In this document: piece by piece, positions 1 through 8,079 of the stretch | How positions within the stretch are numbered: the first letter of the stretch is position 1 | Layout of the letters: each line of letters opens with the position of its first letter | DNA from: Dryomyza anilis | Lineage: Eukaryota > Arthropoda > Insecta > Diptera > Dryomyzidae | NCBI GenBank assembly: GCA_951804985.1 | Contig: OX638131.1 | Coordinates: forward strand, 54,371,078 to 54,435,077 | DNA: 64,000 nucleotides | Direction of reading: 5' to 3' | Notes under the pieces: generated by a model | What the model saw: only the letters and a program-made list of their open reading frames with translations | The model's database searches: none | Told to the model about the DNA's origin: nothing | Translations under genes and position numbers: made by a program

Positions 1-127
1 CACTTTGAGTGCAACGGAGTGTTGTGCGTGCGGTGCTGTAGAGGACAGCGTTCACATTATCTGTGACTGCCCGTTGTATGAAGATATTCGTGGCGAATTG
101 CGTGAGCTATTGGAACGATCGAGATAG
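1..127 (+). pseudogene. Y0: 3' end of ORF2 (R1-clade retrotransposon)
   Basis: This is the last ~42 codons of an ORF2 that begins left of the window. The frame (codons from base 2) reads through the C-terminal Cys/His motif, seen as ECCACGAVEDSVHIICDCP, which in R1-clade ORF2 proteins lies downstream of the reverse transcriptase. The frame stops at TAG 125-127. Compared with Y3 and Y5 it lacks a few bases after the 'cgtgagcta' stretch and about two dozen bases further on, so it ends early and loses the normal C-terminus. The same two deletions occur in Y1 (10,744-10,870), so Y0 and Y1 are segmental copies of one damaged element. Confidence 0.85.
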
Positions 128-679
128 GTAACATACTCTCCACCGTTTTGCATGCGAAGTTTTCAGAAGGCGGCGTAGTAGCAGATAGATGGGTGTCAAC
201 GTTCGGCCACCAGTCCTGAGCTATATGGAGCTCAACTGGTAGTAGTTACGTAAGTGGCTACGAAGTCTGACCGGAGCCTTTAATCTGGTGCCACGGGTAA
301 GCTGAAGCCCCTGAACATTTAGGTGCTACCTTGTGTTTAGCCTGCTTTTGCGGTTGGCCCTTCGGGGAGTATCGTGGTGGCTGTGGTTACTACCTAAATG
401 TACGCGGGTAGAGTAGCTGCTCGGCGTGGAGTTGCGTCTTTCTCAACCGGGCGCCATGACCCATAGAATGGAAGAGGATTAGATAGCCTCGCCTCTCAAC
501 AAGAGATAAGTTATGTCCACATGTATAACTTAAATTGGTACCTGTAGAGGGTACTTGTACCCTCCAATGGGGCGGTGACTGACGCATTGTATTAGTCTGT
601 GCTTAAGCGCACTGTGGGTTAGGGCTGTCATAGCAGGATCCCACATAAAAACCAGCATATTATTTATGTCCCTATGTTC
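128..679 (+). other. Y0 3' UTR, ending at the junction with X1
   Basis: Untranslated 3' tail of element Y0, without poly(A). It ends at 'ctatgttc' (672-679), the point where Y3, Y4 and Y5 switch to non-element DNA. It holds two palindromes also present in the other copies: gagggtac-tt-gtaccctc at 547-564, and a TGTGGG/CCCACA stem spanning 613-645. In the R1 clade the 3' UTR RNA is what the reverse transcriptase recognises, so these stems are candidates for that role (inference). Confidence 0.75.
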
Positions 680-1435
680 TCACTTCTGTTTGTGCGCTCG
701 TAGTATCAACAAGTGTATTTTCATAGTGGTTATTGTGCTCTGTAAAGTGATTAATTCCTGGAAGAGATTGTGGACCGATTTCGTTGGAAATCGTTAGCTA
801 AGGTTAGTGGCTTCATTTTGATATATTTTTTATAAAAATTGCTTCACTAGAAGTGATTTTATAGAAAATTGATTTTCGCTGTCGACGTCGCCGTTGGGAC
901 TGCAGTTGTTTATAGTGGAAAATTTCCACAAAACACGTGGTCGACGGTGTCGCCATCTACAAGATTGTTTTGTAGACGCTGTTTTGGCGTATCAACACAG
1001 TTTGAGCCTCAGCGGAATATTGCGGTGGCTGTCAAGCCGTTTCGGGTATATTGTTGGTTCGTACTGTACCGGAGGTTTGAAAATTTTGATTCGTACTGTA
1101 CAAACTTTTTGTTAGTACTGTACTTTTGGTCGATTTTTTAAACTTTTTGTTCGTACTGTACAAGAAATCAAGTACTTTTGGTTCGTACTGTACCTGTTGG
1201 GCAAGTGTTCGGGTTGGTGTACGTACTTTGGTACTGTTCCGCCTGTTGGTAAGGTGTTTTGGGTTGGTGTACGTACTATTGGTACAGCGCCACCTGTTGG
1301 TAGGGTGTTTGGGTTGGTGTACGTACTTTAGTACGTGTACGTACTGCGGAGACTATCAAACGTTTGTGTTGCAGAGACCACCCAACTTTTTTGCTAAGTG
1401 TTTACTTAGTACTTACTTGGTAGGGAGTTGGTGGG
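680..1435 (+). promoter_or_regulatory. X1 5' UTR with five GTACTGTAC motifs
   Basis: Non-coding leader before ORF1. It holds a perfect inverted repeat gtggaaa-a-tttccac at 915-929 and five copies of GTACTGTAC at 1061, 1094, 1116, 1153 and 1185 (spacings 33, 22, 37, 32). Short frames through this region contain no recognisable protein. R1-clade elements depend on internal 5' promoters or on host read-through; the spaced motifs could bind a regulator, but this is inference. Confidence 0.6.
1211..1345 (+). repeat. 50-bp minisatellite in X1 5' UTR
   Basis: The motif gggttggtgtacgtac recurs at 1211, 1261 and 1311, an exact 50-bp period. The second unit carries 'gcgccacctgttggta'. The third unit is shortened in X1 and longer in X2 (units at 11,954, 12,004 and 12,054). 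Confidence 0.85.
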
Positions 1436-2763
1436 ATGGGCTCTATGCCGAAGAGGCCGCTGGTGCGGCATACTTCGAGTGAAGGCGAAGGGGATTATGA
1501 TCCTGAGCCGATGCCTAGTGCGTCGTCGAAGACTAACCCCGCAAAAAAGGCGAGATCAGCGAATGTGGCAAAGAACAACTGCCAGTTGTGGCAGTTGTTG
1601 AGGGAGCGGGTTGCACTGAAGTGGGCCAGGGAGTTGTATCTGCCAGGTTGGAAGCTCCTCATGTTGGTGTGGCAGTAGGGTCTGCTCCAGTTGTGGTTGG
1701 CTGCCCCCCAGTCATTTCACAGGTAACTCCTGGAGTTCCTGAACGAAGTGCTGGATCGGCAATTGCTGACCTGAAGGCTGTCACTATGTCCTTGATGGGG
1801 CTTGTGTTCGACCAGATGATCGATGGTGAAGTAGCCAGAGAGCTCATTAAATGCGCTAATGACTATGAAGCTGTCCTGATGGGGTTGGTGTCTGACAACG
1901 AGCGGTTGAGGGGGCGTATTGACGTATACCAGAAGGGTCAAGGAGCAGCTACACGGACGTTGCATTCCGAGGCGTTGGTGGTGCCTCCGACACCTGTCGT
2001 ACCTGTTGGTCTGCCCACGGTAAAACCAGTTGAGACTTGGTCCCTGGTAGTGCGCAGCAAATATGCTGGCATGGCGAGTGATAAGTTGGTAGACAAGGTT
2101 GTCAAGGAAGTTGGTCCAGTGTTGGGTGTACGCGAGCATGACCTGAAGCCGATTCGTGGGGGCGGCGTGGTTATACGTACTCCCTCGGTCGCAGAGCGTG
2201 AGAAGATTGTTGGCAATGTCAGGTTTTCTGAAGTAGGACTTAGCGTGAGCGTTAATGAGAGATTATGCTCGAGGGTCGTTGTTCAGCAGGTTCATTCGGA
2301 GATTTCTCCTGATGAATTCATGAGGGATCTCTACGACATGAACTTGAAGGAACATATGACCTCGGAGAACTTCAAGAAGGGTGTCAGGCTGGTAAGTGCG
2401 CCGTGGAAGGTTAATACGGACACGGCAGTGAACGTCATCCTGGAGTGTAGTAGTGTTGCTGCTTCTGCAATCCTAGGTGTCGGCCGCTGCTACGTGAAGT
2501 GGTTTTCCTTCCGTGTGCGTTCTTTCGAGCCGGTCATTGGATGCTTCCGGTGCATGAGTTTTGACCACAAGGTTTCAGAGTGCAGACTAAAGGAGGATGT
2601 CTGTCGTCGATGCGGGCATGAAGGCCACAGAGCGGCGAAGTGTTCTGGTGTTGTGCGCTGTCGCAATTGCGAGTTTAAGGGCAAGCCGTCTGGTCATCCT
2701 ATGATGTCAGCTGCATGCCCTATCTACAGTGCAATTGTTGCCAGAGCGAACGCCAGACACTGA
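1436..2763 (+). pseudogene. X1 ORF1, gag-like zinc-knuckle protein (one frameshift)
   Basis: Nucleic-acid-binding ORF1 protein, expected to package the element RNA. The start ATG at 1436 gives a basic then Ser/acidic N-terminus (VRHTSSEGE) shared with subfamily Y. A Leu/Glu-rich helical segment follows (LMGLVSDNERLRGR), then a conserved domain beginning ETWSLVVRSK. The C-terminus has two canonical C-x2-C-x4-H-x4-C knuckles (CFRCMSFDHKVSEC; CRRCGHEGHRAAKC) and an atypical third (CRNC...H...C). X1 differs from X2 around 1570-1590 by a net loss of one base, so the frame from 1436 ends at 1678 and the rest is open in the frame ending at TGA 2761-2763. Restored length would be about 442 codons. 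ORF2 begins one base after the stop. Confidence 0.85.
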
Positions 2764-2764
2764 A

Positions 2765-5171
2765 ATGACGGTACGCCTTGTACAGTTTAACTGTCAAGGA
2801 GCGTACGCGGTCATGTGTGACCTGGGGGAGTACATGTGTGAGCATGGCAGCAGTTTCGCTTTGGTTCAGGAACCTTACGCAACCAATGGTTGCGTAAGGG
2901 GCTTACCTGCAGCAATGCGGGTATTTCCTGACCTCGAATGCGGTTCTGCGGTCATTGTGAACGATGTAAACGTCCAATGTCTGTCGTGAGTGTCAGTAAT
3001 TGGGGCGTGTGTGTCTCTGTGGAGGGGGCGTTTGGCCAGATGTTCCTCTGCAGTATATATTGCAGGTTTAGTGCACATTTGGAGCCGTATCTCGGATACA
3101 TGGATGAGGTGCTACTACTGGCTAGTAGCCGACCTCCCATCCTTGGCCTAGACGCGAACGCATCGTCTCCTATGTGGTTCAGCAAGATGTCCCAGACATT
3201 TCTGGGATATCGGAACCGCATTAGGGGTGAGGTGCTGTCAGAGTGGATGGTGTCCAAGAATGTTGGTGTAGCCAATGAGCCAAGTTCCACGTATACGTTT
3301 GAGGGTCCAAATTGTGTATCTGACATTGATGTCACTGCATATAATGCTGCAGCGGGAGCGAGGCTGGGGTTTGCGTGGCGCGTTTGCGGTGACTGGGGTG
3401 TGAGTGATCACAACATTATTGTGATCGAAATCTCACATCCACCAGCAGAGCTTGAATATGCTCCCGTAAAACGTTGGATCACGCGCGGGGTCAACTGGAC
3501 GGTATATGGCGAACTCCTTCGAGAGTCGTCATTTGAGCATGCCATTGCGTGAGTTCAGTTCCCTGGCGATTGATGCACAGGTCGATGTGCTCAATGAGTG
3601 GGTGAGGGAAACCAACGACACTCTTCTTGCGAAAAACCGAACGGTTAATCGCAAGAGGGTGAAGTGGTGGAACCGAGAGCTCACGGTGAAGCGTAGGTCC
3701 GTTCGGCAGCTGCGGAAGAAATTCCAAAGGGCCAGGAGGAGTAACGAGGTTTCGACGAGGTCGAAGCGTGGAGGACGCATGGCGATGCGTTGTTGAGACT
3801 GTTCGTCAGTCTGAGGAGAAGTACGTTCTAGGACTATTTGTTGATTTCAAGGGCGCATTTGACTACCTATGTTGGGAAACCATCATTAGTAGGCTGAGTG
3901 CCCTTAGTTGTCAGGAATTAGATCTCTGGCGTAGCTACTTCTGTGGGAGGAGGGCGGTTGTCGTTGGTGCTAACGAGGCTGCCGGTGTGGACGTGGTCCG
4001 CGGGTGTCCGCAGGGGTCCATCAGTGGTCCATTTATTTGGAACATGATGATGGACTCGCTGTTGAGGGAGCTCGAGCGCACGTTGGAGTGTGTCGCATAC
4101 GCGGATGACCTGCTCATTTTGGTGAGAGGTCAGTCCAGGGCTTCCATTGAGCTGTTGGCCAATGAAGCCATGCGTATGGTGTGCCAGTGGGGCGATGGTG
4201 TGGGTGTGAATGTTGCGGTGGATAAAACAGTGACAATGCTGCTGAAAGGCAAGTTGTCATTGAACCGACCACCGCTCATCCGGACTAACGGTATCAGTCT
4301 CAAGTATGCGACTGAAATCAAGTACTTGGGAATTACTATGAAAGAACGGATGAATTTCACACCCCACCTGGAGAGGCTACGTGACCGTCTGGTTGGCGTA
4401 GTTGGGCAGATGCGACGCGTGCTTAGAAGTGACTGGGGCCTGAGTAGGCGTGCTGTTAGAATTATATATGGCGGACTTTACGTTGCTTGTGCAACGTTTG
4501 GTGCGTCAGTATGGTACGAAGCAGTCATGTCCGCTGTGGGTTATCGGAAGATACTGTCTTGTCAGCGTGTTGTCCTGTTAGCGTGTATGCCTGTTTGCCA
4601 CACAGTCTCTACGGAGGCTTTGCAGGTGCTCATGGGGGTACCCCCTCTTGACCTGCAGGTAGTATCTAGAAGTATTGCTTATAGAATCAAGAGGGGTATT
4701 GCGCTGCGGGACTGCGACTGGCAGATTAATGTCGACCGATATCAGACTGCTAAAGAGTGGAAGCTCGTTCTGCGGGAGGAGGTCCTGTCTAGGTGGCAAT
4801 CTAGATGGGACGGGAGTTCAAGTGGCCGGACAACTTACTCGTTCATTGGCGATGTCCGGTTTGTAGGAAATTTCCCTAAATTTGACTTCGGTTTGAGTTT
4901 GGGATTCCTTCTTACTGGGCATGGCTCATTGAATGAGTATTTGTTTCGGCGCACTTTGAGTGCAACGGAGTGTTGTGCGTGCGGTGCTGTAGAGGACAGC
5001 GTTCACATTATCTGTGACTGCCCGTTGTATGAAGATATTCGTGGCGAATTGCGTGAGCTATTTGCAAGTGGAACGATCGAGATAGGTAACATGCTCTCCA
5101 CCGGGGAGCGTGTTTCTTGTTTCGGTCGTTTCGCATGCGAAGTTTTCAGAAGGCGGCGTAGCAGCAGATAG
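2765..5171 (+). pseudogene. X1 ORF2, endonuclease-reverse transcriptase (frameshifts, deletion)
   Basis: Would nick target DNA and reverse-transcribe the element RNA onto it. ATG at 2765 follows the ORF1 stop (TGA A ATG). The endonuclease is in two frames: 2765-2989 (FNCQG, catalytic VQEPY) then a frame ending at 3552 (LGLDANASSPMW, SDIDVT, SDHN), with further frame changes near 2980 and 3525. After an Arg-rich linker (KRRSVRQLRKKF) about 630 bp are missing compared with Y5, removing the rest of the linker and the N-terminal part of the RT. The last frame, ending at 5171, keeps RT motif A (FVDFKGAFD), motif B (GCPQGSISGPF), YADD at 4098-4109, and the C-terminal Cys/His motif. One extra T near 5121 relative to X2 changes the last residues. 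Confidence 0.9.
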
Positions 5172-5643
5172 ATGGGTGACATCATGTTGGCCACCAGTCC
5201 CGAGAGATATGGAACTCAACTGGTAGTAGTTACTTTAATCTGGTACCACGGGTAAGCAGAAGCCCCTGAACATTTAGGTGCTACCTTGTGTTCAGCCTGC
5301 TATTGCGGTTGGCCCTTCGGAGAGTATCGTGGTGGCTGTGGTTACTACCCAAATTTACGCGGGAGAGCAGTGCTCGTCGTGGAGTTGCGTTTGACAACCG
5401 GGAGTCATGACCCTTAGATTGACAGAGGTATAGATAGGCCTCGACCCCTTACCAAGATTACAAAATTTTATACAAAATTTTAAATATACAAAATTTTAAA
5501 TTGGTACCGGGAGAGGGTACTTGTACCTTCCAATGGGGCGGTGACTGACGCATTGATTTAGTCCTGTGTTAAGAGCACTGTGGGTTTAGATCGTCAAGGC
5601 AAGGATTCCACATAAAAACACATTATTTTCTGTCTCTATGTTC
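5172..5643 (+). other. X1 3' UTR
   Basis: No coding potential. Shares blocks with the Y 3' UTR (ctgaacatttaggtgctacc; actgacgcattg). Near 5459-5503 it contains a small AT-rich direct repeat (acaaaatttta-type units) absent from Y. The two 3' palindromes are present: gagggtac/gtaccttc at 5513-5530 and TGTGGG/TTCCACA at 5579-5612, each carrying a C-to-T change that keeps a G-U pair in RNA. Ends at 'ctatgttc' 5643, where Y1 begins. Confidence 0.75.
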
Positions 5644-6666
5644 TCACTTTCCAACTGGGACAGTAGACAGTGTAGGTTGTGTTAAAGTGCGCTTCGTCGA
5701 TAGTGATTTTTAATCGGTGATAATTCGGGACATCCGTGGGATAAAATAGTGATAGTGACACTGGTCGATAGGCCAAGGAAATACGAGTGGACTCGTGAAA
5801 AAATTTCCGTAAAATAGCAGAAGATTCCTCGTATAAACGAGGATTAAAAATCCGGGCTTAGTGCAGTGTTAATTGTTAGTGTAGTAGTAGTCAGGTGAGT
5901 GGGTAGTGCAGTTGGTTGTTGGTCAAGCAGTTTAGCTTGGCAACAAACCGGAAGCGGAAAACTTTTGGTCCGTACGGTACCGGAAGTTGAAAAATTTTGG
6001 TCTGTACTGTACCAACTTTTGGTTCGTACTGTACTTTTGCCCAAATTTTTCATACTCTTTGTTCGTACTGTACCGGAAGTCAAAATATTTTTGCTTCGTA
6101 CTGTACCTCTTGTCGGTCAAGTGGTGCATTTTGTTAGGTTTGTGTACGTACTAAAGTACAGCGCCACCTCTTGGGAAACCTGAGAGTCACACTGCGGAGA
6201 CTACCAAACGTTGGTACTGCGGAGACCACCAAACTTTTTTGCTAAGTACTTACTTGGTACTTACTTGGTAAGGAGTTGGTGGCAAATTGGGGTTTTTTTG
6301 TGGGTATTTCTGGTTTTTCCCATATACCCGTGTTTCCCATTTTATTTCCCGGCATCCCTGTATAGTGCCTGTATAATCCTATATAGGAAGCGAGTTCCTG
6401 TGTAGTTCCTGTATAGTTGCTATATATTTACTATATAGTAGCTGTATAGGACCTGTATAAGGTCCAAAGTGGCTGTATAAGACCTGTATAAGACCTGTAT
6501 AAAGCCTTTCTGAAGGGCTTATACAGTCACTATACAGGTCCTATACAGGTGTATAAAGTGTAAAACACCTGTTGCCTGATATCTCCCTAATTACTGGGAA
6601 TTTTTTGAAAATTCAAAAAACCTAAATTAGAGAAAAATTAAGGCTATCGCACAGGGTAAGCGAGGG
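5644..6666 (+). promoter_or_regulatory. Y1 5' UTR with hairpins and GTACTGTAC module
   Basis: Long leader of about 1 kb. In order: a palindrome acgagt-gg-actcgt (5783-5796); tcctcgt-ataa-acgagga (5826-5843), which overlaps ggatt-aaa-aatcc (5841-5853), so these two stems exclude each other; five GTAC(T/G)GTAC motifs at 5972, 6004, 6026, 6065 and 6098; then a CTGTATA-rich segment (about 6357-6560) forming a long hairpin. Pyrimidine-rich stretches near 6300-6350 are otherwise featureless. No ORF of interest is present. Confidence 0.65.
6442..6548 (+). other. Y1 5' UTR long hairpin (18-bp arms)
   Basis: Arm 1 ctgtataggacctgtata (6442-6459) is the exact reverse complement of arm 2 tatacaggtcctatacag (6531-6548). 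The loop contains further CTGTATAA boxes and a nested imperfect stem around ctttctgaaggg. Y5 has the same hairpin with one paired change (43,078-43,173); Y2 has it with a single mismatch (15,841-15,947). Confidence 0.85.
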
Positions 6667-8078
6667 ATGTCCACTGGGACGTTGGGTCCAAGGTCGAAGA
6701 GGCTACAACCTGTACGCCATACTTCGAGTGAGGGTGAAGCGGATCCTGATCCTTCGCCAGGTGTGTCGACGAGGGCTAGATCGTCGAAGTCAGCATCGAA
6801 GGCCAAAATGGTGAAGCCAAATGTAGTTTTGGTTGATTTGGCGGGCAAGGGAGTTGTGGCTGCCGGTTCGGGAGCTCCTCCCGGGGGTGTGTCAGGAGGG
6901 TCTTCGTTGGTGATTGACGACTCAGTTCCAGTTGGTCAAGAGGCTGGGGTAGCTAGTGGGTTGACTGCAACTGGTTTGGTTGCAGAAAAGACCGTCACTG
7001 ATCCGCCGTCGGAGTCGGCCCGTTGCCAGCGGGTCGAGGGAAAGTCGGTTGGCGCAGTTGATGGACTGAAGGAGGTGACTCGTAGTTTAATGAGCACTGT
7101 CCTGGATGCGTCACTTGAACGACCTGTAACGCAGGCAATAATGGAGCATGCCAACAGGTACGAGAGTTTGTTGATGTCCTTGATGTTGGAGAACGAACGT
7201 TTGAAGGGACGTTTGGATGTAGCGCCGAAGGTACGTGGTGGTGGAAGCGTCACGGCGGCTCCCACGGGGTCAGTCGTGACACCTAGGGGGGGTGGTTGAC
7301 GGCGCCTGCTAGGCCAGGACCCGTAGCACCCACGGCTAGACCGGTTGAGACCTGGTCGCTGGTGGTGCGCAGCTCGAATGCTGCTGTGTCTAGCGAGGAG
7401 GTGGCTCGTAGGGTCGTCCATGATGTTGGACCTACGTTGGGTGTTCGTGTGCACGACGTCAAGCCCATCCGTGGTGGAGGTGCAATTATTCGGACCCCTT
7501 CGGTAGCGGAGCGTTCGAAAATAATCGGAAACAGCAAGTTCTCGGATGTTGGATTGACAGTGAGTGTCAACGAGAAGCTAGGCCCTAGGGTTGTTATTCA
7601 ACGGGTGCATGCTCAGATTACTCCTGATGACTTCATGGAGGATCTGTACATGAAGAACCTGAGTGATGTATTAACCCTGGATGAGTTTAGGAAGACCGTT
7701 CGACTGGTTAGTGCACCTTGGAAGGCTAATCCGGATGCGGTGACGAATGTCATTCTGGAGGGCAGTGGTGTAGCCATGGAAACCCTTCAGAGGGCAACTC
7801 GTTGCTACATTAAGTGGTTTTCCTTCTCTGTGCGGAAGTATGAGCCAGTTTTGGGATGCTACAGGTGCATGTCATTTGACCATCGTGTCAGTGAATGTCG
7901 CCTGGCATCGGATGTCTGTCGCCGGTGTGGAGAGATGGGGCTTAGGGTGGCCCAATGCGGCAATGATATCCATTGCCGTAATTGTGCCTTCAAGGGGAAT
8001 ACCGCTGATCATCTGATGATGTCGGCAGCTTGTCCGATCTATAGTGCTATCGTAGCCCGAGCGAAAGCAAGGCATTAA
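6667..8078 (+). pseudogene. Y1 ORF1, gag-like zinc-knuckle protein (G-tract frameshift)
   Basis: Start ATG 6667 gives MSTGTLGPRSKRLQ, then VRHTSSEGE as in X, a Gly/Ser/Val-rich stretch, and a helical segment (LMSLMLENERLKGR). The run of 7 G at 7286-7292 shifts the frame to TGA at 7297-7299. The downstream part (ETWSLVVRSS... to the zinc knuckles) continues in another frame to TAA 8076-8078. With 8 G, as in Y3, the two parts are in one frame of about 470 codons. In the second knuckle the His is replaced by Leu (CGEMGLRVAQC against CGEMGHRVAQC elsewhere), so zinc binding there is probably lost in this copy. Confidence 0.85.
7286..7292 (+). other. ORF1 G-tract, 7 bases in Y1
   Basis: The homopolymer following 'accta' in ORF1 has 7 G here, 9 G in Y2 (16,695-16,703), 8 G in Y3 (20,053-20,060) and 7 G in Y5. 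Only the 8-G version joins the N- and C-terminal halves of ORF1 in one frame. Confidence 0.9.
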
Positions 8079-8079
8079 A

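Larger units (their letters stand above)
680..5643 (+). mobile_element. Element X1: R1-clade non-LTR retrotransposon, defective
   Basis: Full-span element with 5' UTR, ORF1, ORF2 and 3' UTR, no LTRs and no poly(A) tail. It abuts Y0 upstream and Y1 downstream with no host DNA between. R1-clade placement rests on the ORF1/ORF2 layout, three CCHC knuckles in ORF1, the endonuclease block DANASSPMW, the RT block GCPQGSISGPF, and the C-terminal GFLLTGHGSLN block; no RNase H domain is seen. Not mobile by itself: ORF1 carries a frameshift, ORF2 carries several and has lost about 630 bp between the endonuclease and the RT palm. The 5' boundary is set as the base after the 'ctatgttc' end of Y0 and may be off by several bases. 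Confidence 0.85.

Noticed and set aside
869..1482. Open frames of 73-118 codons in the X1 5' UTR (also 11,612-12,125 in X2)
   Set aside because: Composition reflects the GTACTGTAC and 50-bp repeats; overlapping frames on both strands are open, X1 and X2 differ by frame-disrupting changes, and no domain is seen.
6936..7454. Long minus-strand frames inside ORF1 and ORF2 (e.g. 6,936-7,454; 9,944-10,342; 13,719-14,234)
   Set aside because: Shadows of GC-rich coding sequence; they recur only because the elements recur and show no recognisable protein.
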